A DNA stretch of 64,000 nucleotides from Hyphomicrobiales bacterium (GCA_900465685.1 UEGR01000013.1:1-64000), one strand, 5' to 3'. Counted from the first letter of the stretch, positions 8,625 to 17,598 are shown. The notes: generated from the sequence alone by a model not told the origin. A program made the numbers and translations.

Positions 8625-8641
8625 GTGAGAACGTTCGCATA
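8624..8641. promoter_or_regulatory. LacI-family operator, copy 2
   Basis: The 18 bases TGTGAGAACGTTCGCATA share 17 of 18 positions with the reverse complement of the copy at 6491-6508. The palindrome has a central CG and overlaps the downstream edge of a -10-like box. It sits between the divergent regulator (ending its start at 8506) and the transporter operon (8711), so it could control both transport and the regulator itself. Confidence 0.8.
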
Positions 8642-8710
8642 TCATTTTCAGCAACGCAAGTAGAAGACGAGCCTCGCACGGGGATAAAGTTCCAATCAAA
8701 GGGGAGATAA

Positions 8711-9586
8711 ATGACCAATCGTCGCAAAACCGCATCCCGGCGCATGATGGTAGCGCTGGCGGCGCTGGCCACGGCCGCCAGCATCACCTCGGTGCATGCC
8801 GCACCGATCAAGGCGCTACAGGACGCTGTGCCGGAGAATTACAGGAAGGGCGTCAAGATTGCTGCCTTCAATGACTGGCCACCGGACGAGTTTGTCGAAG
8901 ACGGCGTCCTGAAAGGCTGGAGCATCGACATGGCCAAAGCCATGTCGGAACGCATTGGCGTACCATTCGAATTTACCGCAACCAGTTTCGACGCCATCAT
9001 TCCGGGCCTGGCCAGCAAGCGTTTTGACGCCGGATTTTCTTCCTTCGGTGTGACGCCGGAACGGCTTGATTCGCTTGATTTCATTCCTCAGCGCAAGGAA
9101 GGCACCGCCTATGCCTTCTTGAAAGGCAAGGACTTTTCCATCAAGTCGGAAAAAGATCTGTGCGGCCATAGCGTTGCAGTGATGACAGGTGCCTGGGACT
9201 ACCAATATCTGAAGGAAAAGAGCGCGGAATTGTGCGAATCCGCCGGTGAGAAGCCGATTAACCTGCAGCAATTCACCACCCAGAACGCCGCCGAACTGGC
9301 TGTGTCCTCGGGGCGTGTTGAGATGGTGGCGGCCGGATCGGCAAAAATGCACTATATGGCCAAGATTACGGGGCGCTTCAGCGTATCTGAACTGGTCAGC
9401 AATCCGGTCTTCAACGGCATTGGCGTGCGCAAGGGTGATGCGCTTGGGCCAGTTTTCCGTGATGCCATCCAGTCCATGATCGATGACGGCTCCTACAAGG
9501 AAATCATGGCAAAGTGGGGCGTTGATGGCGCCGGTACCCTGGAAAAGGCGGTTCTGGTTACTAAGGACAATCCGGAGCCAAAATAG
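8711..9586 (+). CDS. Polar-amino-acid-type ABC substrate-binding protein
   Basis: A 291-residue periplasmic binding protein of family 3 (HisJ/GlnH type). The signal peptide is hydrophobic between residues 13 and 28 and probably cleaved after VHAA. The mature part begins with the KIAAFNDWPP..GWSIDMAKAM pattern and contains the family's FDAGFSSFGVTPERLDSLDF segment. A family-3 protein suits a ligand with a free alpha-amino acid head, as an Amadori amino acid has. GGGGAG precedes the ATG at 8711. A strong hairpin follows the gene before the permease. Confidence 0.87.
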   Translation: MTNRRKTASRRMMVALAALATAASITSVHAAPIKALQDAVPENYRKGVKIAAFNDWPPDEFVEDGVLKGWSIDMAKAMSERIGVPFEFTATSFDAIIPGLASKRFDAGFSSFGVTPERLDSLDFIPQRKEGTAYAFLKGKDFSIKSEKDLCGHSVAVMTGAWDYQYLKEKSAELCESAGEKPINLQQFTTQNAAELAVSSGRVEMVAAGSAKMHYMAKITGRFSVSELVSNPVFNGIGVRKGDALGPVFRDAIQSMIDDGSYKEIMAKWGVDGAGTLEKAVLVTKDNPEPK

Positions 9587-9658
9587 TCAGGGCCGATTGA
9601 AGGAGAACGCCCGTCAGCCGGCGGCGGTGCGAATACAGCCGCGGTCCATTACGCAAGG

Positions 9659-9681
9659 GCCGGCCCGGAACACGGGCCGGC
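9659..9681 (+). terminator. Intercistronic hairpin after binding-protein gene
   Basis: A perfect 9-bp GC-only stem (GCCGGCCCG with CGGGCCGGC) closes a GAACA loop. It is followed by GGGTTTGG, not a T-run, so it is more likely an mRNA-stabilising or attenuating element between binding protein and permease than a full terminator. Confidence 0.6.
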
Positions 9682-9741
9682 GGGTTTGGTAAGTTCGAAT
9701 ACGAATTTCGCTAAACACGATACGGTAGTCTGGAGTAAATC

Positions 9742-10668
9742 ATGGCAAGAACAGCAAAGACGGTCGCGCACCGGCCGGATATACATAGTGTCAAACCGAT
9801 ACCCGTGCGCCATCCGTCTCGATGGATCACCGGCGCCGTGCTCATTCTGATCGCATTGAGTTTTGTCAATATGCTGGCGACCAATGAGAACCTGCAATGG
9901 AACATTGTTGTGCGCTACATGTTTCATCCCGACATTCTCGCTGGCTTGGCGCGCACGCTGTTCCTGACTTTTGCCGCAATGATCTTCGGTTTTGCAATCG
10001 GCATCATACTGGCCGTGATGCGCCTTTCGGCCAATCCGGTGCTGCAATGGGCAAGCTGGCTGTGGATATGGTTCTTTCGCGGCGTTCCACCCCTGGTTCA
10101 GCTGATTTTCTGGTACAATCTGGCGCTTCTGGTTCCCAATCTGACCATTGGCGTTCCGTTCGGGCCGACATTGTGGTCCTGGGACATGAACACGCTGATC
10201 ACGCCGATGAGTGCAGCACTGCTTGGCCTGTCCTTTACAGAAAGCGCCTATGCCGCCGAAACCATCCGCGCTGGCATCCAGGCGATCAATCCGGGCCAGA
10301 CCGAGGCCGCCGCGACACTTGGCATGACGCGGTTTCAGATCATGAAGCGCATCGTGCTGCCGCAGGCAATCCGTATTATCATTCCGCCGATCGGCAATGA
10401 CACCATTTCAATGCTGAAATTCACGTCGCTGGTCAGCGTGCTTGCCTTGCCCGATCTGCTCTATTCAGCGCAGATGATTTATTCGCGCACATATCAGACC
10501 ATTCCGCTGCTGATCGTGGCTACGATCTGGTATCTCATCCTGTCAACCGCCCTGACTATCATCGAACACCATATCGAGAACCACCTGAAATCCCGGCAGA
10601 TCACCCGTTCCGCGTCATTCCTGTCCAGACTGCTGCCCTTCAAATTTGCGCTTGGATATCAAAAATGA
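9742..10668 (+). CDS. Polar-amino-acid-type ABC permease
   Basis: A 308-residue inner-membrane permease of the HisM/GlnP type with five or six hydrophobic spans after a short charged N-terminus. The ATPase-contact EAA loop is clear: [22 protein letters not shown], then [10 protein letters not shown] single permease gene serves this transporter, so it probably acts as a homodimer. The start is 155 bases after the binding-protein gene and its stop overlaps the ATPase start by four bases. The ATG at 9742 lacks a strong Shine-Dalgarno (GGAGTAAATC precedes it). Confidence 0.87.
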   Translation: MARTAKTVAHRPDIHSVKPIPVRHPSRWITGAVLILIALSFVNMLATNENLQWNIVVRYMFHPDILAGLARTLFLTFAAMIFGFAIGIILAVMRLSANPVLQWASWLWIWFFRGVPPLVQLIFWYNLALLVPNLTIGVPFGPTLWSWDMNTLITPMSAALLGLSFTESAYAAETIRAGIQAINPGQTEAAATLGMTRFQIMKRIVLPQAIRIIIPPIGNDTISMLKFTSLVSVLALPDLLYSAQMIYSRTYQTIPLLIVATIWYLILSTALTIIEHHIENHLKSRQITRSASFLSRLLPFKFALGYQK

Positions 10669-11444
10669 ATGAAACGCCCGCGAGCTTGCCACTGCTGCAG
10701 GTGGAAAGACTGACCAAATCTTTTGGCAATCACCGGGTGCTCGACGGCATCGACATGACGGTGGAAAAGGGGGACGTGACCTGCATTGTCGGCCCATCCG
10801 GCTCCGGCAAAAGCACATTGCTGCGCTGCCTGAACTATCTCGAAGTGCCGGATTCCGGTGCCGTGTTGCTGGAAGGCGAGCCGATCGGCATGCGTTGGCA
10901 GGGTGAGCGGCTTTATACGATGTCCTTCAACGAACTGGCACGCCAGCGCCAGAAAATGGGCATGGTGTTCCAAGGCTTCCATCTCTTCCCCCATAAGACC
11001 GTGGTGGAAAACATCATCGAGGCGCCTATGATCGTACGCAAGATAGGTCGCCAGTCGGCCACCGCCGCGGCGATGAAGCTGCTGGAAAAAGTCGGCCTTA
11101 CCGAGCGCGCGAATTATTATCCCGACCAGCTCTCCGGTGGGCAGCAGCAACGCGTGGCGATTGCCCGTTCATTGGCGATGCAGCCTCGGCTGATGCTTTT
11201 TGATGAACCCACATCAGCTCTTGATCCAGAACTGGTCGGTGAGGTTCTGGCGGTGATGCGCCAGTTGGCCGAAGATGGCGTGACCATGATTGTCGTCACG
11301 CATGAAATGAACTTCGCTCGCGAAGTCGCCGACCATCTGATTTTCATGGATGGTGGCGTGATTGTTGAATCCGGCCCGCCTAAAAAGGTTATGGGCAATC
11401 CAAAACATCCGCGTACTAAAAGTTTTTTGAAGCGCGTGGCGTGA
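10665..11444 (+). CDS. Polar-amino-acid-type ABC ATPase (GlnQ class)
   Basis: A 259-residue ATPase with Walker [10 protein letters not shown] (43-51), signature LSGGQ (156-160), Walker B LMLFDEP (177-183) and switch His213. The [16 protein letters not shown] segment is typical of the GlnQ/HisP class. It starts inside the permease stop (ATGA) and is followed nine bases later by the ornithine-cyclodeaminase-like gene, so transporter and enzyme are one transcript. Confidence 0.9.
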   Translation: MNETPASLPLLQVERLTKSFGNHRVLDGIDMTVEKGDVTCIVGPSGSGKSTLLRCLNYLEVPDSGAVLLEGEPIGMRWQGERLYTMSFNELARQRQKMGMVFQGFHLFPHKTVVENIIEAPMIVRKIGRQSATAAAMKLLEKVGLTERANYYPDQLSGGQQQRVAIARSLAMQPRLMLFDEPTSALDPELVGEVLAVMRQLAEDGVTMIVVTHEMNFAREVADHLIFMDGGVIVESGPPKKVMGNPKHPRTKSFLKRVA

Positions 11445-11453
11445 CAGGAACGA

Positions 11454-12398
11454 ATGATGATAATTCTCAATGCACAGCAAACCGAAGCCGCGCTCGATTA
11501 TCCGGGATTGATCGAAGCCTTGCGTCAAGCGCATGCGAGCGGCAAACGACCGCAAAGCGACACTACCGTGCTTCAGGATCGGAAAAGCGCAGACAACCAG
11601 TTTGTGTCCCTGGTAGCTTGGCTCGAAGGGGAGGCGGTTGCCGTCAAGCTGGTCGGTGTTTTCCCTGCGAATGTCAAACTTCCTGTGGCCCAACCTTCGA
11701 TCCAGGGCACGGTAACGCTGTTCAGCGGTCAGACCGGCGAAGCACTCATGGTCTGTGATGGCGCCATTGAAACCTTCAAGAAGACGGCGGCAGATTCGGC
11801 ACTTGGCGCCAGCCTGCTGGCGCGCAAGGACGCCCGTACCTTGCTGGTGGTTGGTGCCGGGGGGCTAGCGCCCCATGTGGTGCAGGCTCATTGCGCCAGC
11901 CGACCGTCGATCGATCAAGTCTTTATCTGGAACCGCAACTTCGACAGGGCGGAAAAACTTGCCAGCCGAATTGACATTGCTGGCGTCAACATCGTTGCCG
12001 TGGAGGATCTCGATAACACAGTCTCGAAGGCGGACGTGATATCGTGTGTCACCATGTCGACCAGTCCGCTGGTTAAGGGAAAACTCCTCAAAGAGGGCGC
12101 TCATGTTGATCTGATCGGTGCCTATATGCCAGACATGCGTGAAGCCGATGATGACGTGTTCCGTCGTGCCGGACGGGTATTTGTCGATACGCGCCATTGC
12201 TGTGATGGTTCGGGTGAACTCGGAATTCCGCTCGCTACAGGACTTATCAACCATGAGCAAATCGAAGCTGATCTGATTGAGCTATGTCAGGGAAAACATC
12301 CAGGCCGCAGCGACGACCGCCAGATCACGGTCTACAAGAATGTCGGTGGCGGGCATCTCGATCTGTTTACTGCCCAATATCTGTACAGCACTCTTTAA
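11454..12398 (+). CDS. Ornithine cyclodeaminase / mu-crystallin family protein
   Basis: A 314-residue Rossmann protein with NAD(P)-binding GAGGLA (134-139) and the family segment VAVKLVGVFPAN containing Lys65. The substrate-carboxylate Arg normally found in an RTAA-type motif appears as Lys110 in FKKTAADSA, so the exact reaction may differ from ornithine deamination. Relatives include alanine, lysine and cyclic-imine dehydrogenases. As last gene of the transporter operon it may process the amino acid released by the FrlB-like deglycase; that is inference. It ends 21 bases before the convergent dpp-type operon. Confidence 0.83.
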   Translation: MMIILNAQQTEAALDYPGLIEALRQAHASGKRPQSDTTVLQDRKSADNQFVSLVAWLEGEAVAVKLVGVFPANVKLPVAQPSIQGTVTLFSGQTGEALMVCDGAIETFKKTAADSALGASLLARKDARTLLVVGAGGLAPHVVQAHCASRPSIDQVFIWNRNFDRAEKLASRIDIAGVNIVAVEDLDNTVSKADVISCVTMSTSPLVKGKLLKEGAHVDLIGAYMPDMREADDDVFRRAGRVFVDTRHCCDGSGELGIPLATGLINHEQIEADLIELCQGKHPGRSDDRQITVYKNVGGGHLDLFTAQYLYSTL

Positions 12399-12419
12399 GA
12401 GGGACGCCACCCCAGAATT

Positions 12420-13397
12420 TTATTTGCATCGAACATGACACGCCACATGCCGTGTCATGGTTCGTGCCACCAAAGATGGTTCAATTTGATGACATTCTGC
12501 GACGGCGAGAGGACATCTTGTTGAGAAGCTGCAGCCCTTCGGCGGATTGGCGGGACTTGGCAGATCGCCACGTAAAACGATGCGTTTGCGCTGACGCTGG
12601 GCCACAGGATCAGGCAGTGGAATGGCTGAGATCAGTGCTTCAGTGTAAGGATGTTCCGGCTGATTGAAGACTTCGGACGTTTTGCCCGTCTCTACGATCC
12701 GCCCCAGATACATGACGGCTACACGGTCAGCAAAATGTCTGACAACCGAGAGATCATGGCTGATGAATAGATATGACAGTCCGAACTGGCGTTGAAGGTC
12801 GAGAAGCAGGTTGAGTATCTGCGAGCGGATCGAAACATCGAGCGCTGAAACCGGCTCATCCAAAATCATCAGCTTGGGATTAAGTGCCAGTGCTCTGGCA
12901 ATCACGATGCGCTGCCTTTGTCCGCCTGAAAATGCACCTGGCTTTCTGAGCGCGTGTTCAGGATGCAAGCCTACGAGTTTGAGTAGTTCTGCAACGCGGG
13001 CACGCCGTTCGGATGCTGTGCCTATATTGTGTATAGCCAGTGGCTCGGCAATGCTCTCGCCAATCATCAATTTCGGATTAAGTGCCGATGCAGGATCCTG
13101 AAACACGATCTGAATATCACGCGAAAGCCCGCGTATTGTTTCAGAAAGACCATGCGTGACTGGTTTCCCATCAAAGCTGATATTGCCGGATGTCGCCCTG
13201 GTCATGCCAAGGATAGCTGTGCCGAGCGTGGATTTACCACAACCAGACTCACCGACCAGTGCCACGCTTTCTCCACGGCCAATCTCAAGATCGACGCCAT
13301 CAACGGCTTTCACAAAGTTGACGGCACGGCCCAGCAGACCGCCGCGAATGGGATAATGAACTTTAAGATTTTCAACGGACAGCAACATGTCACTCAT
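12420..13397 (-). CDS. Oligopeptide-type ABC ATPase (DppF/OppF class)
   Basis: A 325-residue ATPase with Walker A GESGCGKST (49-57), a slightly unusual signature FSGGQ, Walker B LMILDEP and the C-terminal oligopeptide extension with clustered cysteines (GCSFSTRCPLAVAEC). It is the last gene of a nine-gene minus-strand operon. The ATG at 13395-13397 overlaps the upstream ATPase stop by four bases; a longer reading from 13523 is a shadow inside that gene. It would energise the two permeases at 17610-19399 together with the neighbouring ATPase. Confidence 0.9.
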   Translation of the reverse strand: MSDMLLSVENLKVHYPIRGGLLGRAVNFVKAVDGVDLEIGRGESVALVGESGCGKSTLGTAILGMTRATSGNISFDGKPVTHGLSETIRGLSRDIQIVFQDPASALNPKLMIGESIAEPLAIHNIGTASERRARVAELLKLVGLHPEHALRKPGAFSGGQRQRIVIARALALNPKLMILDEPVSALDVSIRSQILNLLLDLQRQFGLSYLFISHDLSVVRHFADRVAVMYLGRIVETGKTSEVFNQPEHPYTEALISAIPLPDPVAQRQRKRIVLRGDLPSPANPPKGCSFSTRCPLAVAECHQIEPSLVARTMTRHVACHVRCK

Positions 13398-14368
13398 ACC
13401 AGCGCTCCCACTTGTTGCGAGCGCCAGCAGGCCGCTGCACCAACATCCATGCGCGCTGAAAGCGGCGGTACATGCGTCCTGCATTGATCTTCCGAGATCG
13501 GGCAGCGTGGCGCGAAACGGCAACCATTAGGCCATGAGCCGATATCAGGCACAATGCCTTCAATCGTCGGAAGATGGGTTTTCGGTTCGCCTTCGAGACG
13601 TGGAATGGTTGAGAGCAGCAGCTTTGTGTAAGGATGCTCCTGCCGGGAGAAAATCGCATCGACGGGCGCCTGTTCGATGACGCGGCCTGCATACATCACC
13701 GCCACACGATCGGCCATATCGGCGACAACGCCCATGTCGTGCGTGATGAGCAGGATTGCTGTTCCCGTCTCGTCGCGCAGCTTTTTCATGAGGTCGAGTA
13801 TCTGCGCCTGAATGGTCACGTCGAGAGCTGTCGTCGGCTCGTCCGCGATCAGAAGGCGAGGACGGCAGATCAGAGCCATGGCAATCATAGCGCGCTGGCA
13901 CATGCCGCCTGACAGTTCGAAAGGATATTGTCCGAAGCGAATTTCAGGTTCTGGAATTCCCACTTCTTCGAGCATGGCAATGGCTGCGTGGCGCGCTTTC
14001 TTGCCACTCAGATCGCGGTGTACGACAAGGCTTTCTTCGATCTGCCGGCCAATTTTCATCAGTGGATTGAGCGATGCGACCGGCTCCTGAAATATCATTG
14101 CGAGGTCATTGCCGCGCAAGTCGCGTTTGGTCTTTTCAGGCGTACTGACAAGATCCTGCTCGCCGAATAGAATGCGTCCGGATGCTATGTTTGCTACCTT
14201 GGGCAATAGTCCCATGACGGAGAATGCCGTCAGCGATTTTCCGCAGCCGGACTCGCCCACAACAGACAGGATTTCGCTTTCATTGACTTGAAAGCTCACC
14301 CCATCCACCACCGGTTGTCCTGCAATATGAACGACAAGCTCATCGACTGTAAGCACAGGTTTCGTCAT
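13394..14368 (-). CDS. Oligopeptide-type ABC ATPase (DppD/OppD class)
   Basis: A 324-residue ATPase with Walker A GESGCGKS (38-45), signature LSGGM, Walker B LLIADEP and the DppD-type C-terminus (NGCRFAPRCPISEDQC). The chosen ATG at 14366-14368 overlaps the preceding gene's stop by four bases. Placement of both ATPases downstream of three enzyme genes, apart from the permeases, shows that the enzymes are embedded in the transporter operon and probably act on its cargo. Confidence 0.9.
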   Translation of the reverse strand: MTKPVLTVDELVVHIAGQPVVDGVSFQVNESEILSVVGESGCGKSLTAFSVMGLLPKVANIASGRILFGEQDLVSTPEKTKRDLRGNDLAMIFQEPVASLNPLMKIGRQIEESLVVHRDLSGKKARHAAIAMLEEVGIPEPEIRFGQYPFELSGGMCQRAMIAMALICRPRLLIADEPTTALDVTIQAQILDLMKKLRDETGTAILLITHDMGVVADMADRVAVMYAGRVIEQAPVDAIFSRQEHPYTKLLLSTIPRLEGEPKTHLPTIEGIVPDIGSWPNGCRFAPRCPISEDQCRTHVPPLSARMDVGAAACWRSQQVGALV

Positions 14369-15909
14369 GCCGCCTCCGTGCGTACCGCTGCCCATGGATG
14401 ATAGGGATGAGCCATGCCGATATTGAAACCATCTTCGTGCATCACGACGGAGGGGATGGAGAAGTTCACCGGATAGAGTGTGTCGGCGATGATTTCGACC
14501 GGAAATTCTTCACTTAAACGCGCTGCCACATCGGGCTGCGCGCGTTCACTAACGCGAAGCTTTACGCCGCTTGCATCGATACGCGGTGCATGAAATGCCT
14601 CTTCTGGCGAAAGGCCGAACACGTCTATATAGGACAGTATCTGAGCGACGGCTGGCATGATCTGACGCCCACCTGCAGCTCCCAGCGCGATATGGGGCTG
14701 ACCATTTTTGCTTGCAATGATCGGGCACATGTTTGCAAGCGGCTTCACACCAGCCGCTATGGAGTTTGGTTGCCCGGGGCGCGGGTCGAACCACATCATG
14801 CCATTGTTCATGAGAAGATCGAGCGAGGGCGCAACGACTTTCGAACCGAAGCGCGACAACAGCGTGTTGGTGAGCGAAACCATAGTTCCATCACGATCAA
14901 CAACGCTGATATGTGTTGTGCAGCTTTCGCCGCTGCTGCCATGTCCGAGTGTACGAAGTCGTTCTTCGGATGCGCGGCGAATGGCTCGCGCAAAGGCGAG
15001 CGCGGTTTTCCCCGAAAGGGCATCTTCCTGCGGCAATGTTCTGTCGAGTTCTTCAAGAACGCGTGCGAGTGTTGGTCCACCGGAAAGCCCTGGCATAGCG
15101 TGAACAGTAGTATCGCGATAATCAACGGTGAGCGGCTTTTTCCACTCAGGCTGGAAGTTGCGCAGATCGTCCTTGTCGATGAGGCTGCCACCAGCGCGCA
15201 AATCGGCAATGAGCTTTTCGGCGATTTGTCCTTCGTAGAAGTCGCGCGCGCCTGCTTGTGCCAGCCGCTCCAGCATCGCGGCTTTTTTGGGCATTGGAAT
15301 GCTACGCGGCGAACCGGTTTCAGGAACGCGCGGCGCACGGCCATTGTCAAGAAACAGTGCGCTTGATGCGGGAAAGCGGTTCAGTCCTTCGGTGTCGATG
15401 GCGAGGCAAAGCGTGGTGAACCAGTCGATTTGCAATCCATGCCGGGCATGATCGATTGCAGGCACCAGCGCTTCGGCGAAGCTGAATGAGCCAAAGCGTT
15501 CCAGTGCAGATGACAATCCCGCAATTGCGCCCGGCACACATATGGAACTGTAGCCTATGAGATTTTGGTCGTCGACAACTTTGGGCCAGTTGAACCAGTC
15601 GCCATCGCTGCCCGGGGCAAGCGGATAGTCGTTTGGATCAATATTGCGTGGCGACGTGACGTTGAAATCAAGCGCATCGACGCTTCCGTCTTTGCCATCA
15701 GCGTGCAAGAGAAAACCTCCACCGCCGATACCGGAAAGCCAGGGCTCTACTACACTCAAGACAAGCGCCGTCGTGACTGCGGCATCCATGGCATTGCCAC
15801 CACGACGCAAGACCGCAGCACCCGCCTCAGCTGCGAGCCAGTTCTGGCAGGCGACCATGCCGCCTTCGCTACGGGTTTGCTTTTTCTGGATTGCCCAGCT
15901 CTCAGCCAT
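14365..15909 (-). CDS. Gamma-glutamyltransferase-family Ntn hydrolase, cytoplasmic
   Basis: A 514-residue GGT-family protein. The autocleavage site and catalytic nucleophile is Thr331 in ESC-TTHISVVDRDG. The glycine-rich SGIGGGGFLL motif and a GGRQIM-type segment are present. Two features differ from E. coli GGT: the Arg of the DFRE motif, which grips the glutamyl carboxylate, is Asn83 here (DFNVTSP), and the Ser-Ser pair appears as Ala-Asn (PLANMCP). There is no signal peptide, so it acts in the cytoplasm on imported substrate. The ATG at 15907-15909 overlaps the upstream gene by eight bases; an earlier ATG at 15966 lies deeper in that gene. The substrate may be an amide other than a gamma-glutamyl peptide. 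Confidence 0.85.
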   Translation of the reverse strand: MAESWAIQKKQTRSEGGMVACQNWLAAEAGAAVLRRGGNAMDAAVTTALVLSVVEPWLSGIGGGGFLLHADGKDGSVDALDFNVTSPRNIDPNDYPLAPGSDGDWFNWPKVVDDQNLIGYSSICVPGAIAGLSSALERFGSFSFAEALVPAIDHARHGLQIDWFTTLCLAIDTEGLNRFPASSALFLDNGRAPRVPETGSPRSIPMPKKAAMLERLAQAGARDFYEGQIAEKLIADLRAGGSLIDKDDLRNFQPEWKKPLTVDYRDTTVHAMPGLSGGPTLARVLEELDRTLPQEDALSGKTALAFARAIRRASEERLRTLGHGSSGESCTTHISVVDRDGTMVSLTNTLLSRFGSKVVAPSLDLLMNNGMMWFDPRPGQPNSIAAGVKPLANMCPIIASKNGQPHIALGAAGGRQIMPAVAQILSYIDVFGLSPEEAFHAPRIDASGVKLRVSERAQPDVAARLSEEFPVEIIADTLYPVNFSIPSVVMHEDGFNIGMAHPYHPWAAVRTEAA

Positions 15910-16813
15910 TCGTCTGTCCAAATCTACGGTTTCCGATAGAGTCGGGTATTTTCGCTTCGACAGCAAAGCGCCCTACATTGGCGGATGATGCATGGTGTGC
16001 CGCAATTTCTGCCGCCGTTGTGACCCACGCGTCTTTTTGGCTGGTGATGTTGTCGAGCAGTTCCTCCAGAAGGGCGATGCGCTGCGCGCGACCTGAAATC
16101 CAGTCATGCACAGTCAGCGTAAACAACCCGCCAAAGCGATGAAGTGTGCGCCATTCAGAAATCCAGTCGCGCAATATTGCCTGCCCGGATTGAAACGGCC
16201 ACTTGTCGCGTCCGCCACCTTCAAACTTGAAGAAAATGGCATCGTCGGTCGCCCACTGGACTGGAATTTCCGTGATGCCGTCGATCTCATAGGGGTGATC
16301 GAAGCCGGAGAGTGAGGAGTCATAAGCCAATCCCACCCGCTTGATCTCGCGCAGCATATGCGGCGTGATTTCCCATGCAGGGGAACGAAAGCCGACTGGT
16401 TTCTTGCCAGTCTGTTTGACGAACAGTTCTATGCTTGCTTCCAGCGCGCCGGTGAATTCTGCATCCGTCACATCGGCGACAATCTCATGAAAATAGCCGT
16501 GAAGGCCAACTTCATGCCCCGCCTCGATGAGTGCGGGCAGGATTTCCGGATTGGTTTCCGCGGTTAATCCCGGGACATAAAAACTGGCTTTCACGTGGTA
16601 GCGTGCGAAAAGGTCAATCAGCCGATAAAGCCCGGTGCGCGGTCCGAAGTTACGGATTTCGAGCGTAGCAAGTCGATCAGGAAGGCCATCGCGATGCGCC
16701 CACATAAACGGCACCTGCGCATCCACATCGACGGACAGGAGTGTCGCCGATTGCTTTCCAGACGGCCACTGATAGTTGGGCCAGGGCGATTTGACGTTTA
16801 GTCCTTCGGTCAT
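15902..16813 (-). CDS. Polysaccharide-deacetylase (NodB-fold) family amidohydrolase, PuuE-like
   Basis: A 303-residue NodB-fold protein with a metal site visible as Asp29/Asp31 (SVDVDAQ) plus His105 and His109 (HGYFH), and the FRSPAWE motif near 142-148. The SVDVD variant of the usual TFDDG, the internal FYVPGLTAE and the lack of a signal peptide place it with cytoplasmic members such as PuuE-type allantoinases and cyclic imidases, not with wall-polymer deacetylases. In this operon it may open or deformylate an imported small amide. It overlaps the SDR gene by four bases. Confidence 0.8.
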   Translation of the reverse strand: MTEGLNVKSPWPNYQWPSGKQSATLLSVDVDAQVPFMWAHRDGLPDRLATLEIRNFGPRTGLYRLIDLFARYHVKASFYVPGLTAETNPEILPALIEAGHEVGLHGYFHEIVADVTDAEFTGALEASIELFVKQTGKKPVGFRSPAWEITPHMLREIKRVGLAYDSSLSGFDHPYEIDGITEIPVQWATDDAIFFKFEGGGRDKWPFQSGQAILRDWISEWRTLHRFGGLFTLTVHDWISGRAQRIALLEELLDNITSQKDAWVTTAAEIAAHHASSANVGRFAVEAKIPDSIGNRRFGQTNG

Positions 16814-17598
16814 AGCGCCTTCTTCTTCTGCTGAAATACGGCAAGCGAACCGATGGAGTTGCCGCCGTCCACAGTCAGGGTGGCGCCCGTGACATAAGCG
16901 GCGGCCGATGATGTCACATAGAGGACTGCAGATGCGACATCGGGTGCGGAAGAAGCACGTCCAAGCGGTATCGACGAAGTCACAGTCTTCACATGCTCAT
17001 CGGACAAGGCGCTGACATCGCTTCCGGCGGCAAAACCCGGTTCGACCGCATTGACGCGAATGCCATATTCGGCAAGCTCAAGCGCAAAGCCTTTGGTCAG
17101 GCGATCAAGTGCTGTCTTGGAGGTGCAATAAGGGACGACCGTGGTACGCATCTTGCGTGCCGCACCTGACGATATATTGACGATGGAACCCGCAGTTTCG
17201 GTGTCGACCATCTGTTTTGCGAAAAGTTGAGACAGCAGGAATGGAGCGCGCAGGTTGACGCCCATGATGCGGTCCCAGTCTTCCAGCGAAATATCGAGCA
17301 GGAATCCTGAAGGATATATGCCCGCATTGTTGATGAGAATATCCGGCGCGCCCCAGCGTGTCGCAACTGCGTCCGCAAAGCTCGTGATAGAAGCTGCATC
17401 AGCAAGGTCTGAGACAGTGCCGAAATGGCCCTCGCCGGGCAGTTCCGCGATGCGGGCATCAAGCTTTGTCTGATCCTGATCGGTAAGGCAGAGGATTGCG
17501 CCTTCCTGCGCAAAAGCCGCGGCGATCCATCCGCCAATAATGCCGCCAGCGCCTGTTACGATAACTTTTTTGCCTTTGAATTCATTCTCGAAATTCAC
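16810..17598 (-). CDS. Short-chain dehydrogenase/reductase
   Basis: A 262-residue classical SDR: nucleotide-binding TGAGGIIG (15-22), NNAG (90-93), and the catalytic Ser143, Tyr157 and Lys161 (YCTSK). Asp40 after the second strand favours NAD over NADP. The start is a GTG at 17596-17598 with AGGAG about nine bases upstream; the longer reading from 17715 would overlap the permease gene. Its likely task is oxidation or reduction of a hydroxyl or keto group on the compound imported by this operon. Confidence 0.87.
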   Translation of the reverse strand: MNFENEFKGKKVIVTGAGGIIGGWIAAAFAQEGAILCLTDQDQTKLDARIAELPGEGHFGTVSDLADAASITSFADAVATRWGAPDILINNAGIYPSGFLLDISLEDWDRIMGVNLRAPFLLSQLFAKQMVDTETAGSIVNISSGAARKMRTTVVPYCTSKTALDRLTKGFALELAEYGIRVNAVEPGFAAGSDVSALSDEHVKTVTSSIPLGRASSAPDVASAVLYVTSSAAAYVTGATLTVDGGNSIGSLAVFQQKKKAL

